A stretch of DNA of 64,000 bases from JABDIP01 sp965227455 (GCA_965227455.1 OZ245752.1:1-64000), one strand, 5' to 3'; shown: positions 42,176 through 54,500, counted from the first letter of the stretch. Numbers and translations are program-made. Notes: generated by a model from the letters alone, not told the origin.

Positions 42176-42661
42176 ATGAGCGCCTGGATCGACCTGCTGC
42201 ACCGCTCGCCCCTGCCGCGTGTGGCCTTTGTGCTGCAAAGCGCCTATCTGCGGCTGCGCAAGCCGCGCAGCCTGGGGGTGCGCACGATGGTGCTGGATGC
42301 GCAAGACAACGTGCTGCTGGTCCGGCACAGCTACCGACCCGGCTGGTACTTTCCCGGCGGCGGCGTGCACAAATGGGAGACGCTGGAGGAGGCGGCGATT
42401 CGGGAAACCCGGGAGGAGGGCGCGGTCGAGATCGAGGCCCTGGACGGGCTGTTCGGCATGTATGCGAATTTCACGCCCTATCGCTGCGATCACGTCGCCC
42501 TGTTCGTCAGCCGCCAGTGGCGGCCCATCGACAGCCGATCGGCAGAGATAGCCGAGACCGGCTTCTTTGCCGCCAGCGCCTTGCCGGACGGCACGACCGA
42601 CGCCACAAGGCGCCGAGTAGCCGAGGTCCTGAACGGCGCTCCGAAGGCTACACGCTGGTAG
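42176..42661 (+). CDS. NUDIX hydrolase
   Basis: 161 residues. The Nudix box G-x5-E-x7-R-E-x-x-E-E-x-G is fully present (G-G-G-V-H-K-W-E-T-L-E-E-A-A-I-R-E-T-R-E-E-G), so it should hydrolyse nucleoside diphosphate derivatives using Mg2+. The N-terminus contains a short basic/hydrophobic helix before the domain. The start at 42176 fits the domain; an upstream ATG at 42152 is possible. It is divergent from the bactofilin-like gene and convergent with the ArsR regulator. Substrate not predictable. Confidence 0.88.
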   Translation: MSAWIDLLHRSPLPRVAFVLQSAYLRLRKPRSLGVRTMVLDAQDNVLLVRHSYRPGWYFPGGGVHKWETLEEAAIRETREEGAVEIEALDGLFGMYANFTPYRCDHVALFVSRQWRPIDSRSAEIAETGFFAASALPDGTTDATRRRVAEVLNGAPKATRW

Positions 42662-42688
42662 GCCGGGGTTCGGCCGTCACCGACAGTC

Positions 42689-43033
42689 CTATTCGCCTTC
42701 CGGCTCCGATTCCGCGACGTGATCGACCATGTCGGTCAGCATGCGCCGGATGTGTTCGTCGGTGACCATGTAGAACACCCGGTTGCCGCGGCGTTCGGCC
42801 TGGATCAGCCGGCTGGCGCGCAGCAGCCGCAGATGGTGGCTCACGAGCGACGGCGACAGCCCCAGCGCCTCGGCCATCACGCCGACGGATTTCGGCGCAT
42901 CCAGGCAGAACAGGGTGATCCGCAGCCGGCTCGGGTCGGCCATCAGGCGGAACATATCGGCCAGCTCGGCCGTCTGGTCCTCGCTGATCCGCGAATGGAC
43001 CGGTTTACCGTTGGTCTGCGCCTGTGCCGTCAT
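42689..43033 (-). CDS. ArsR-family transcriptional regulator
   Basis: 114 residues. The winged helix reads M-F-R-L-M-A-D-P-S-R-L-R-I-T-L-F-C-L, then L-G-L-S-P-S-L-V-S-H-H-L-R-L-L (recognition helix) and R-R-G-N-R-V-F-Y wing. No CxC metal-binding motif lies in the recognition helix, but the C-terminal helix carries H-I-R-R-M and D-H-V-A, which could be a site for another ligand or metal such as zinc or nickel. The target genes are unknown; the adjacent genes face other directions. Confidence 0.88.
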   Translation of the reverse strand: MTAQAQTNGKPVHSRISEDQTAELADMFRLMADPSRLRITLFCLDAPKSVGVMAEALGLSPSLVSHHLRLLRASRLIQAERRGNRVFYMVTDEHIRRMLTDMVDHVAESEPEGE

Positions 43034-43166
43034 TGCGTCGATAGCTGTTCCATGGGTCCCGAGCCGGGGCGATACCGCCGCGGCTGTCGATGCCCGTCTA
43101 TTAAGGCGGTGCGCGCGATGTTCCGCAAGTCGGCGCTTGATGTCGTCCGGGCCCGGCGATGGCCGG

Positions 43167-44045
43167 CTACCGGTCGGTCTTGCCGTCCAATGTCAGCAGC
43201 GGCGCGTAGTGGTCCGGCCGGCGATCGCGGAATACGCCCCAGGAGGCCCGCATTGCGGCAATCTCGTCCAGGTCGAACGATGCGGTCAACACAGCCTCCT
43301 CTTCGCGGCCCGCCTGCGCGACGATCTCGCCGGTCGGCCCGGCGATGAAGGACGAGCCGTAGAAGGTGATGGCGCAGCTCTCGCCCCGTTCCTCGCCGAT
43401 TCTGTTGGCGGCGACCAACGGCATCACATTGGCGCCGGCATGGCCCTGCATCACGCGGGTCCAATGGTCGCGGCTGTCCAGCGCCGGATCCTGCGGCTCG
43501 GACCCGATGGCGGTCGGGTAGAACAGGATCTCGGCCCCCTTGAGCGCCATGATCCGGGCCGCCTCCGGAAACCACTGGTCCCAGCAGATGGCGCAGCCCA
43601 CCGCCCCATAGCGGGTACAGAAGACCTGAAACCCGGTGTCGCCGGGATTGAAGTAGTATTTCTCCTGATAGCCCGGGCCGTCGGGGATATGCGCCTTGCG
43701 ATAGATTCCCAGGACGCTGCCATCGGCATCGACCATGGCGAGGGAGTTGAAATGCGCGGTCCGGGCGCGTTCGAAGAAGCTGACCGGCAGGACGACCTGC
43801 AATTCCGCCGCGACCGACCGCATGGCCTCGATGACGGGATGGCCGTCGGCGGGGGCGGCGAGGGCGAAGAGCTCCTGCCGCTGGTCCTTGCAGAAATAGG
43901 GTGTCGCGAACAATTCCTGGAGCAGAACGATCTGGGCGCCGGATTCGGCTGCGCGGCGCACCAGCTCCATTGCCCGCGCGATGTTCGCGGCCTGATTCGC
44001 TTCGCAGGCCATTTGGGTGGTGGCGACCGTCACCTTTCGCGACAT
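43167..44045 (-). CDS. aguB: N-carbamoylputrescine amidase (nitrilase superfamily)
   Basis: 292 residues. The Glu-Lys-Cys triad is clear: Glu44 in L-L-Q-E-L-F-A-T-P-Y-F, Lys117 in Y-R-K-A-H-I-P-D-G-P-G-Y-Q-E-K, and Cys154 in C-A-I-C-W-D-Q-W-F-P-E. The stretch after the lysine is characteristic of AguB, which hydrolyses N-carbamoylputrescine to putrescine in the agmatine route of polyamine synthesis. No agmatine deiminase (aguA) gene is adjacent. I used the ATG at 44045, just before V-T-V-A-T-T-Q-M-A, in preference to an upstream start at 44060. Confidence 0.9.
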   Translation of the reverse strand: MSRKVTVATTQMACEANQAANIARAMELVRRAAESGAQIVLLQELFATPYFCKDQRQELFALAAPADGHPVIEAMRSVAAELQVVLPVSFFERARTAHFNSLAMVDADGSVLGIYRKAHIPDGPGYQEKYYFNPGDTGFQVFCTRYGAVGCAICWDQWFPEAARIMALKGAEILFYPTAIGSEPQDPALDSRDHWTRVMQGHAGANVMPLVAANRIGEERGESCAITFYGSSFIAGPTGEIVAQAGREEEAVLTASFDLDEIAAMRASWGVFRDRRPDHYAPLLTLDGKTDR

Positions 44046-44566
44046 TCTCAGCTCCCGCAACGCCAGTCGGCCTCTTCTATCGTCGCGTCGACATCATGCC
44101 ATGTGTCGATCGCATTGGCATATTGCGGGAAGAGTTGTCCGGAAAACACGTCGCCGGAAAGCATTCCTCTTCGACGCTCTAAGATCAAACAGCCGGGGTG
44201 CGACAATTTTGCGCATCCGCCGGTTGAATTATTCAAATATAAATCGGACGAATAATGGTGTTAAATCAATATAGTAAATCCTATACAGTCGACAATCGCA
44301 GGTTTTTGCGATGAGAGCATTGCATGCCGAACCTGCGATCACACAAGTCGACTTTGTGGAACGAAACAAGGGCGGCGAAATGATCAAACGTTGTAATTTT
44401 CTAACGCTCCACTTCACAATCTAAGTTTTGGTCGTTTGCCACCGTGTATCAGGGAAGTGTTTTCGTTTCCGTAGCTTGCTGCTATTGAAGTTGAAGGGTC
44501 GACGGCCTATTGAGTATTGGTTGTGAGCCGCATAGCCGCATGCGATTCGATAAGAGAAACTGATTT
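44046..44566. other. 521-base AT-rich intergenic region with nested inverted repeats
   Basis: No gene recognised; the small ORFs here are AT-rich and unlike known proteins. The central part (44225-44420) has far lower GC than the neighbours. GTCGAC at 44289-44294 and 44347-44352 flank a 10-bp inverted repeat ATCGCAGGTT / AACCTGCGAT (44295-44304 and 44330-44339). The region should contain promoters for aguB leftwards and the MarR gene rightwards. Confidence 0.5.
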
Positions 44567-45031
44567 ATGGCGACCGGCATCGTGGTCAAGTTGGAAGACG
44601 AGGGCGACGATGTCGCCCAACTTTTGCGTGACGCACAGCGTTCTCTCTCCCGTGCCCTGGCGGACCGAATTGGCGGTCACGGGGTCACGATCGGCCAGTG
44701 GTATTTCCTGCGCGCGTTGTGGGAGGAGGACGGCCTTACCCAGCGTGAGCTCAGCCAGCGCGTCGGCATGATGGAGCCGACCACGGTGGCGGCCCTGAAT
44801 GGCATGGAGCGGCGCAATCTGGTCCGGCGGGTGCGCAATACGCGCGACCGGCGCAAGATCAACATCCATCTGACCGAGAAGGGCTCGGCGCTGCGCAAGA
44901 CGCTGATGCCGTTCGAGGAAGAGGTCAACCAGCTGGCCGTGGAGGGCCTGTCCGGCGGCGAACGCCAGGCGTTGCAGAAGGCGCTGAACCAGGTCGTGCG
45001 CAACCTCAATGACCGCAACGACCGGCGCTAG
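44567..45031 (+). CDS. MarR-family transcriptional regulator
   Basis: 154 residues with the MarR winged-helix layout: W-Y-F-L-R-A-L-W-E-E-D-G-L-T-Q-R-E-L-S-Q-R-V-G, then the recognition helix M-M-E-P-T-T-V-A-A-L-N-G-M-E-R, and the wing R-R-V-R-N-T-R-D-R-R-K-I-N-I-H. Dimerisation helices at both ends. Such regulators usually repress a transporter or degradative gene and respond to small phenolics. The target is not evident; the giant RTX gene ends convergently 258 bases away, and the upstream intergenic palindrome could be an operator. Confidence 0.92.
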   Translation: MATGIVVKLEDEGDDVAQLLRDAQRSLSRALADRIGGHGVTIGQWYFLRALWEEDGLTQRELSQRVGMMEPTTVAALNGMERRNLVRRVRNTRDRRKINIHLTEKGSALRKTLMPFEEEVNQLAVEGLSGGERQALQKALNQVVRNLNDRNDRR

Positions 45032-45057
45032 GGCGTTTTCCGGTCAGGATTGCGCAA

Positions 45058-45231
45058 GCCCCCTCACCCAGCTTCGGCTAAGGCTCGGCGATCGCCTCGC
45101 CAAGCCTCCGCACCCTCTCTCCAAGGAGAGGGTTATGCGAGGCCGCACTCTTCCCTCTCCTCGGGGAGAGGGTTGTGCAGGCTTGGCGAGGCCGCAGGCC
45201 AAGCCCTAGCCGGAGCTGGGTGAGGGGGAGG
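45058..45231. repeat. Interspersed inverted repeat between convergent genes
   Basis: CCCCTCACCCAGCTTCGGCT at 45059 onwards is matched by AGCCGGAGCTGGGTGAGGGG ending near 45229, giving long inverted arms. The centre holds two short hairpins, CCCTCTCTCCAAGGAGAGGG (45114-45133) and CCCTCTCCTCGGGGAGAGGG (45153-45172). It resembles a class of dispersed alphaproteobacterial repeat elements and probably also ends the transcripts of the MarR and giant RTX genes. Confidence 0.75.
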
Positions 45232-45288
45232 TGCGCCAACCAGATTGGAACCCGTGCCAGCCACCTGAGATCCAACTGGGTCGTCCAC

Positions 45289-48200
45289 CTACCAGCTGAT
45301 CCGGTCGACGCCCTCGAAGACCAGCTCACTGCCATCCGCAAGCGTGATCGTGCCTGAACTGTCCGCGGTCAGGTTCAGCACGCCCGAGGCGTCGGTGATG
45401 ACCGACGTCGAACCGCCGTCGATGGCCACGGTCCATGGCCCGTCAACTGGTCCTTCGGTGCCTTCCGCCGAGGTAACGACGATTTCGTCCGCCCAGCCGA
45501 GCCCGCCATAGAACTGGTCGTTGCCCAGGTCGCCCTCGGCGAACACGTAGGTGTCGTCGCCGTCTTCGCCATAGGCGACGTCGCTGCCGGTGCCGCCGAT
45601 CAGCGTATCGTTGCCGGCGCCGCCGTACAGCGTGTCGTTGCCGCCGGAGCCGTCCAGGACGTTGGCCTGGGCATCGCCGATCAGCGTGTCGGCGAAGTCG
45701 GAGCCGGTCAGGTTCTCGATTTTGGTCAGCGTATCGCCCTCGGCGTCGCCGCCGGTGGCGGTGCCCAGGTCGAGATCGACATAGATACCGGCCGACGAGC
45801 CCTCGTACGACGCCGTGTCGGATCCGAGCCCGCCGTCCAGCACGTCGCCGGCTGGGCCGCCGCCGCCGCTGTCGGTCGGACCGCCGCTGTAGAGACCGTC
45901 GATTTCCGTCTGATCCAGCGCCTGGTCGTGGAAGGCGACCTCGTCGATCTGGCCCTGGAAGTGGTCTTCGTTCCAGCCGCCATCGGTCCGCGCGCCGATC
46001 CACAGGTCCTCGGTGTTGCTGCTCAGGTCGTGGCTCGAGGACCTTGAACCGGCGAGCTGACCGTCGAGGTAGATCCGCATCTGCCCATCGCCGAACGTCA
46101 CGGCGACATGGTGCCAGGTGCCTGCCGTGATCGTGGTCGTGTTCGTGTCGAGGACGTGAGTGGAATAGTTGTTGGTCAGTTCGAAGACGATCTTTCCGGC
46201 GTTGAGGTAGACCTTCAACTCCTCCCGTTCGCCGACGTCGGACTTCTCCACGAGATATTGGGTTCCCGACGTGCTGTCGGCGTTGATCCAGAGCTGCACC
46301 GTGCCTTGCGCCAGTGCGAAATCGCCGGAGTGGGCGACCTCGATGAAGCCGTTGTTGTTAGAGCTGTTGTTGCCGTGCAGGTCGAAGGCGCCGCTGTTGC
46401 CGTTGATGCCGCTGGTGCCCAGCGTGACGTTGGAATGGATCGTCGCATCGTTGGCGCCGGCGCTGTCGGTCGCTACGCCGCCGGAGGTCTCGTCGACCTG
46501 CCAATAGGCCACCGGGCTCAACGCGTTCACGCCGTCGGCGTAGCTCCCGCCGCCGCCGGTGCCGCCGGTGCCGCCGATCAGGATGTCGTCGCCGGCGCCG
46601 CCGGTCAGTGTGTCCGCCCCGGCCCCGCCGGTGAGCGTATTGGCGCCGGTATCGCCGGTCAGCACATCGTCATGGGCGGAGCCGGTCAGGTTCTCGATCC
46701 CGCTCAGCGTGTCGCCCTGGGCGTCGCCGCCGCTGGCCGTCCCGGCGCCAAGGTCGACATTGACCGCCGCCGCGGAGTCCGCATAGGAGGCCGTATCGCT
46801 GCCGCTACCGCCGGTCAGCGTGTCGGCACCGGCGCCGCCCTGCAGCGTGTCATCGCCGCCGCCGCCGTCCAGCAGGTTGGCGCCCGAGTCGCCGGTCAAC
46901 GTGTCGGCGTGGTCGGAGCCGGTGACGTTCTCGATCCCGCTCAGCGTATCGCCCTCGGCCGTGCCGCCGCTGCCCGTGCCGGCCGCCAGATCGACCGTGA
47001 CGCCCTCGAACGAGTCCGCATAGCTGGCCGTGTCGGTTCCGGCGCCGCCCTGCAGCACGTCGCCGCCGATCTGGTTCTCCGGCCCGCCGTCGGTGAGCGA
47101 CTGGAGCTGGGCCTGGGTCAGCACCGTGTTGTGCAGCGAGACCTCGTCGATCTGGCCCTGGAAGTTGTCCTCGTTCGTGTTGCCAGGGCCGCTGCGGGCG
47201 CCGATCCACAAGTTCTCCTCATTGATCAACGAATTCGACGAGGCGATGGAGCCTTCCAGCTGGCCGTCCAGATAGATCCGCATCTGGCCGTCGCCGAAGG
47301 TCACCGCAAGATGATGCCAGGTGCCCGCGCTCAGGCCGGTCGGCGTGACAGCGACCGTCTCGGAGATAAACGCGCCGCCATTGGTCTGGGTGAAGACCAG
47401 TTGGCCGTTGTCGATATAGACCTGGAACTGCTCCTGGCCGTCACTCGACGATTTGTCGATCAGGTACTGGGTGCCGGTGACGCTGTCGGCATTGAACCAC
47501 AGCTGCACCGTGCCCTGCGCCAACTCGAAGTCGGTGGAGTGGTTGACCTCGACATAGCCGCTGTCGGTGCCGGCGCTGCCGTTGAAGTCGGCGGCGGCAC
47601 TGTCGGAATGGATGCCGGTGGCGCCCAGCGTGATGTCGGCATGGTAGACGCCGTCATTCGACCCGATGGCGTCGACGGCTGTGGTGCCGGTGGCGTCGTC
47701 CAAAGTCCAGTGGGCGACCGCGCCCATGCCGGCGACGGCCTCGCCATAGCTGGTACCGAGGCCGCCGACGAGCGTGTCGTCGCCGCCGCCGCCGCTCAGC
47801 GTGTCGGCGCCGCCGCCGCCGGTCAGCACGTTGGCCGACCCGTCACCGGTCAGGGTGTCGCCGTATCCGGAGCCTTCGAGGTTCTCGATGCTGGAATAGG
47901 TATCCCCGGCCGCGTCACCGACGCTGCCGCCGGTTGACAGATCTGCCGTAACCGCCGAGTCGGCACCGGCATAGGAGGCGGTGTCGCTGCCGCCGCCGCC
48001 GATCAGGGTATCGGCGCCGCCGCCGCCTTCCAGAACGTTGTCCAGGGTGTTGCCGGTCAGCGTGTCGGCGAAGTCGGAGCCAATGAGGTTCTCGATGCCG
48101 GTCAGCGTGTCGCCCTGGGCATCGCCCCCGGTACCGGTGCCGGCCGCGAGATCCACCGAAACGCCGGCGCTCGAGCCCTGGTAGGACGCGGTGTCGGTGC

Positions 48201-48550
48201 CGGCGCCGCCGTCGATCTGGTCGGCGCCCGCGCCGCCTTCGATGAAATCGTCGCCGCCGCGGCCGTAGATCACGTCAGTGCCGGTGCCGCCGTAGATGAT
48301 GTCGTCGCCTTCGCTGCCGTAGATCGTGTCGTCCCCGGCACCGCCGAAGATATCGTCGCCGGTGGTGTCGTCGCCGCCGGTGATGGTGTCCTTGCCGCCA
48401 TCGCCATAGATGACGTCGTGACCGTCGCCGCCATCCAGCGTGTCGTCGCCAGCACCGCCATGGATGACGTCGTCGCCGGCGCCGCCGAAGATGCTGTCGT
48501 TGCCGTCGCCGCCGAACAGGATGTCACCGAGAGCGGTACCGGAAAGCATG
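45289..48550 (-). repeat. RTX nonapeptide blocks interleaved with LamG domains in the giant protein
   Basis: RTX blocks of G-G-x-G-x-D type occur at about 48.55-47.74, 47.08-46.55 and 45.87-45.45 kb, encoded on the minus strand. Each includes a longer module with D-T-A-S-Y, G-V-x-V-D-L, G-D-T-L-x-x-I-E-N-L-x-G-S and D-T-L-x-G. Lectin-like LamG domains with G-T-W-H-H-L/V-A-V-T-F-G-D-G-Q-M-R-I-Y-L-D-G-Q-L separate them. RTX motifs bind calcium outside the cell and drive folding after type I secretion. Confidence 0.88.
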
Positions 48551-51500
48551 TCGGCCATCTTGCCGCCCATCAGGGTCCAGAACGACGCCGCGCTCGCCGT
48601 CGCCGCCATCGCCGTGTCGAGGGAGTCGAGCACCGTGATCGTGAAGGTCTCGGTGTAGGTCAGCCCGCCACTGTCGGTCACCTGCACAGTGATGTTGTGG
48701 CTGGTGGTGGTCTCGTAGTCGATCAGGCTGGCGTTGGCGACGGTGATCACGCCGGTCGCGGAGTTGACGGCGAAGCGGCCGCCGGCGTCGTCCAGCAGCG
48801 CATAGGTGTGCGTGTCGCCGGCATCCCCGTCGGTCGTGCTCAAGGTGCCGACCACCGTGCCGTTCTGGGCGGCCTCCGAGATTTCCGGCGCGATCAGCGC
48901 CGGCGCCGCGCCGACCGTGAAGCCGCCGCCGGTCGCCGTGCCGACGGTGAGGTCGTTGCCGGACACCGCGTCGGTCGTCACGCCGCCATTGAGGTCGTTC
49001 ATCTGCCAGTCGGCGACGAGGCCGCTGGTCGAGGACGGCACGTCGGAGAAGACGTTGTCGCTGATCTCGGTCGCGGTGCGGACATCGTCGAAGATGCGCA
49101 CCTCGTTGTAGACGCCGGCGAAGGACTGGGTCGCGTCGAAGCCGCCGCCGACGCTGTCCTGCTCCTGGCCCAGCACCAGCGTGCCGCCGGCGGTCAGCGT
49201 CTGCCCGGTGGCGATGTTGGTCTGCGACCACTGCTCCTGGCCGTCGATATAGAGCTTCATCTCGCCGGTGGTGTTGTCCCAGGACACCGAGATCTGGTGC
49301 TGCTCGCCGTCGAACACGGTGGAGCGCGGAATGCCGGTGTCGTATGCGGTGCCCTTGATCCAGACGCCGATATTGCCGGTAACCCACCCGGCACCGGCGC
49401 CGATCACCAGCTCGTTGGCACCGGCGGCGCCTCCGGGGACAGCGTAGGAAATCAGCGGCGTGAAGCTCGATGGCTCCGACGAGACCGTGAAGACCATCTC
49501 GGCGGTGAACTGGCCAAGGCCGCCGAGGATGTTGCCCCCATCCGTGGTGTAGAGGTAGTGCGCGTTGCCAGCGTCCTCGTTGATCGAGATGCCGTTGCCG
49601 GACAGATCCAGGTCGCTCGGCGCGAACTCGTTGAGATCGTTCACGGCGATGGTGAAGACCTCCGTATAGGTGTTGCCGCCGGAATCCGTGACCTCGATCG
49701 TCACGTTGTGGCTGGTCGCGGACTCGTAGTCCAGCTGGGTGCCGTCGGCGACGGTGATCTCGCCGGTGTTGGGATCGATGGCGAACCGCCCGCCGGCATC
49801 ATCGGTCAGCGAGAACGTGAAGGTCTCGCCCGCGTTCGGATCGGTGGCGGTCGCGGTGCCGACGACCGTGCCGTTGGCGGCGTTTTCATCCACGCTGGTG
49901 TTCGAGACATCGAGGTCGGTCGGCGCGGCGTTGATCGGCCAGTCGACAGTGACGTCGATGGTGTCCACCGTGCTTGCCGTATCGCTGCCATCGGTCGCCG
50001 TTGCCGTGACCGTCAGCTGGAAGGTGCCGACGTAGTCGGTCGGCGGCACCAGTGTGAGACCGGACAGCTCCGCCTGGGTCAGGTTCCAGGTGCCGTCGCC
50101 ATTGTCGGTGCCGGCCGACAGCGAGGCGCCCGTCGGCACGCCGCCGATCACAATCGACAGCGATTCCGAGCCGTCGGTATCGACCAGCGACGAGGAGATC
50201 GCCAGATCGACGAAGCCCGGATCCACGTCGAAGGTCTCATTGACCGTGGTCGTGGTCGTCGTGGTCAACTGGACATCGTCGAAGCGGATGTCGGTCGACT
50301 CGTTGTTGAAGGTCTTCTTGTTGTTGTAGCCGCCAAGGGTGATCGTATGGGTGCCCGGCGACAGGGTGCCGATATCGACGGTAAAGGTCTGCCAGCCGGT
50401 CGTCAGCGCCGGGCCACCATTGCCGTCGCCGGTGATCTGCGCGACGTAGTCGTTGCCGCCGGATCCGTACAACGTGCCATCGACGCTGACCAGGACCTGG
50501 GAGAACTCGTCGGATTCATATGTACTCGTTTGGGTCATGTTGTAGCGGAACGTCAACGTACCGGTGGAAGTGTCGGTCACGTTGATCGTGGTCTGCCAGC
50601 CGCCGGACATGCCCAGGATGTCGGCATTGTCAACGCCGCCCAGGGTGACCTGCAGCCCCCCGCCCGTCTCACCCAAGCCGGCGCCCGCGGCGCCGTCCGC
50701 GTAGGCCGGTTCCGAGGTCGACCGGAAGGTGTCGTCGGCATAGGTGAACGCGCCCGCGCCCAGATCGAAGCTCTCATTGATCGGCGTCGCCGTGGCGTCG
50801 GCGGTCGCGCTCATGGACAGCGTGAAGTTGGTGTCGTCGCCCGCCGGCGGGGTGATGATCAGGTCCGTCAACTCGCCCGCACCCAGCGTCCAGGTGCCGT
50901 CGCCATTGTCGGTGCCGGCCGACAGCGTGGCGCCGGTCGGCACGTTGCCGATGGTCAGCGAGAAGTTGGGGTCGCCCTCAATGCTGGTGATCGAGGACGG
51001 GATGACCACGTGCTGCGAGCCGTCCTCGGTGCCGGTCGCCGTGCCGGTGACGGTCAGGTTCGGGGCATCGGCGACCGGGTCAACGGTGACGGTCAGGTTC
51101 TCCGTCGGCGAGGAGACGACCGTGCTGCCGTCGTCGGAATAGCCGGTGACGGTTAGCGTGAAGTCGGCGTCGCTGTGCAGCGGCGGGGTGATGGTCAGGC
51201 CAGTCAGCTCGCCCGGCGTCAGGGTCCAGGTGCCGTCGAGATTGTCGGTGCCCGCCGACAGGGTGGCCCCGGTGGGCACGGCGCCGATGACCACGGTCTG
51301 GGTGGCGCCGGGCTCCAGATCGGCGATGTTGATGGACAGCGCAATGGCGGTGTCTTCATCGCCGGTCGCCGGGCTGATGGTGAAGGTCGGCGCCTCGTTC
51401 AGATCCGTCACTCCGATTGTGAAGCTCTGCACGGAGCTGGAGCCATCGGTGCTGGTGGCCATCACCTCGATGGTGTGGCTGGTGGCGCTCTCGAAGTCGA

Positions 51501-54500
51501 TGTTGGCACCCGGCGCCACGGTCACCACGCCCGACGTGGGGTCAATCTGGAACAGGCTGCCGGGGTTGCTGCTCAGCGAATAGCTGACGGTGTCGCCGGC
51601 ATCGGGATCGTCGGCGAAGGCGGTGATGCCGACCACGGTGCCGCCGACGGCGTTCTCGGTGACCTCGTTGGTGGCGGCGTCGGTGTCGGTGATCGTGCCG
51701 ACCATCTCATTGGCGTCGTTGACCGAGATGGTGAAGCTCTGGGCCGAGGTGGAACCATCCGTGCTGGTGGCGGTCACCTCGATGGTGTGGCTGGTCGCGC
51801 TCTCGAAGTCGATGTTGGCGCCGGGGGCCACGGTCACGACACCTGACGTGGGATCGATCTGGAACAGGCTGCCGGGGTTGGAGCTCAGGCTGTAGCTGAC
51901 GGTGTCTCCGGCGTCCGGATCGTCGGCAAACGCCGTGATGCCGACGACGGTGCCACCGACAGCGTTCTCGGTGACCTCGTTGGTGGCGGCATCGGTGTCG
52001 GTGATGGTGCCGACCATCTCATTGGCGTCGTTGACCGAGATGGTGAAGCTCTGGGCCGAGGTGGAACCATCCGTGCTGGTTGCCGTCACCTCGATGGTGT
52101 GGCTGGTGGCCGTCTCGAAGTCGATGTTGGCGCCGGGGGCCACCGTCACGACACCCGACGTGGGATCGATCTGGAACAGGCTGCCGGGGTTGCTGCTCAG
52201 GCTATAGCTGACCGTGTCGCCGGCATCCGGATCGTCGGCAAAGGCCGTGATGCCAACGACGGTGCCACCGGTCGCATTCTCGGTGACCTCATTGGTGGCA
52301 GCATCGGTATCGGTGATGGCGCCGACCATCTCATTGGCGTCGTTGACGGAGATGGTGAAGCTCTGAGCCGAGGTGGAGCCGTCGGAGGAGGTGGCGGTGA
52401 CCTCGATGGTGTGGCTGGTGGCGCTCTCGAAGTCGATGTTGGCACCGGGGGCCACGGTGACCACGCCCGAGGTCGGATCGATCTGGAACAGGCTGCCGGG
52501 GTTGGAGCTCAGGCTGTAGCTGACGGTGTCGCCGGCATCCGGATCGTCGGCGAAGGCGGTGATGCCGACGACGGTGCCACCGGTCGCGTTCTCGGTGACC
52601 TCGTTGGTGGCGCCGTCGGTATCGGTGATGGTGCCGACCATCTCGTTGGCGTCGTTGACGGAGATGGTGAAGCTCTGAGCCGAGGTGGAGCCGTCGGAGG
52701 AGGTCGCCGTCACCTCGATGGTGTGGCTGGTCGCCGTCTCGAAGTCGATGTTGGCGCCCGGGGCGACGGTGACCACGCCCGATGTGGGATCGATCTGGAA
52801 CAGGCTGCCCGGGTTGCTGCTCAGCGAGTAGCTGACGGTGTCGCCGGCATCGGGATCGTCGGCGAAGGCGGTGATGCCGACGACGGTGCCGCCGACGGCG
52901 TTCTCGGTGACCTCATTGGTGGCGCCGTCGGTGTCGGTGATGGCGCCGACCATCTCATTGGCGTCGTTGACCGAGATGGTGAAACTCTGGGCCGAGGTGG
53001 AACCATCCGTGCTAGTGGCGGTCACCTCGATGGTGTGGCTGGTGGCGCTCTCGAAGTCGATGTTGGCTCCGGGGGCCACGGTTACGACACCCGATGTGGG
53101 ATCGATCTGGAACAGGCTGCCGGGGTTGGAGCTCAGCGAGTAGCTGACCGTGTCGCCGGCATCGGGATCGTCGGCGAAGGCGGTGATGCCGACGACGGTG
53201 CCGCCGACGGCGTTCTCGGTGACCTCGTTGGTGGCAGCATCGGTGTCGGTGATGGTGCCGACCATCTCGTTGGCGTCGTTGACCGAGATGGTGAAGCTCT
53301 GGGCCGAGGTGGAACCATCCGTGCTGGTGGCGGTCACCTCGATGGTGTGACTGGTGGCTGTCTCGAAGTCGATGTTGGCGCCGGGGGCCACCGTCACGAC
53401 ACCCGACGTGGGATCGATCTGGAACAGGCTGCCGGGGTTGCTGCTCAGGCTATAGCTGACCGTGTCGCCGGCATCCGGATCGTCGGCGAAGGCGGTGATG
53501 CCGACCACGGTGCCGCTGACGGCGTTCTCGGTGACCTCATTGGTGGCAGCATCGGTGTCGATGACCGTGCCGACCATCTCGTTGGCGTCATTGACCGAGA
53601 TGGTGAAGCTCTGGGCCGAGGTGGAACCATCCGTGCTGGTGGCCGTCACCTCGATGGTGTGGCTGGTCGCCGTCTCGAAGTCGATGTTGGCACCAGGGGC
53701 GACGGTCACGACACCTGACGTGGGATCGATCTGGAACAGGCTGCCGGGGTTGGAGCTCAGCGAGTAGCTGACGGTGTCGCCGGCATCCGGATCGTCGGCG
53801 AAGGCCGTGATGCCGACGACGGTGCCACCGGTCGCGTTCTCTGTGACCTCATTGGTGGCGCCGTCGGTGTCGGTGACCGTGCCGACCATCTCGTTGGCGT
53901 CGTTGACCGAGATGGTGAAGCTCTGAGCCGAGGTGGAACCATCGGTGCTGGTGGCCGTCACCTCGATGGTGTGGCTGGTGGCGCTCTCGAAGTCGATGTT
54001 GGCGCCCGGGGCGACGGTGACCACGCCCGATGTGGGATCGATCTGGAACAGGCTGCCCGGGTTGCTGCTCAGCGAGTAGCTGACGGTGTCGCCGGCATCC
54101 GGATCGTCGGCGAAGGCGGTGATGCCGACGACGGTGCCGCCGACGGCGTTCTCGGTGACCTCATTGGTGGCAGCATCGGTGTCGGTGATGGTGCCGACCA
54201 TCTCGTTGGCGTCGTTGACCGAGATGGTGAAGCTCTGGGCCGAGGTGGAACCATCGGTGCTGGTGGCCGTCACCTCAATGGTGTGGCTGGTGGCGGTCTC
54301 GAAATCGATGTTGGCGCCCGGCGCAACCGTCACGACGCCCGAGGTCGGATCGATCTGGAACAGGCTGCCGGGGTTGGAGCTCAGGCTATAGCTGACCGTG
54401 TCGCCGGCATCGGGATCGTCGGCGAAGGCCGTGATGCCGACGACGGTTCCACCGACGGCGTTCTCGGTGACCTCATTGGTGGCGCCGTCGGTGTCGGTGA

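Noticed and set aside
44229..44417. 62-codon minus-strand ORF in the AT-rich gap
   Set aside because: Composition unlike genes of this genome, no motif, and it spans the palindromic element.
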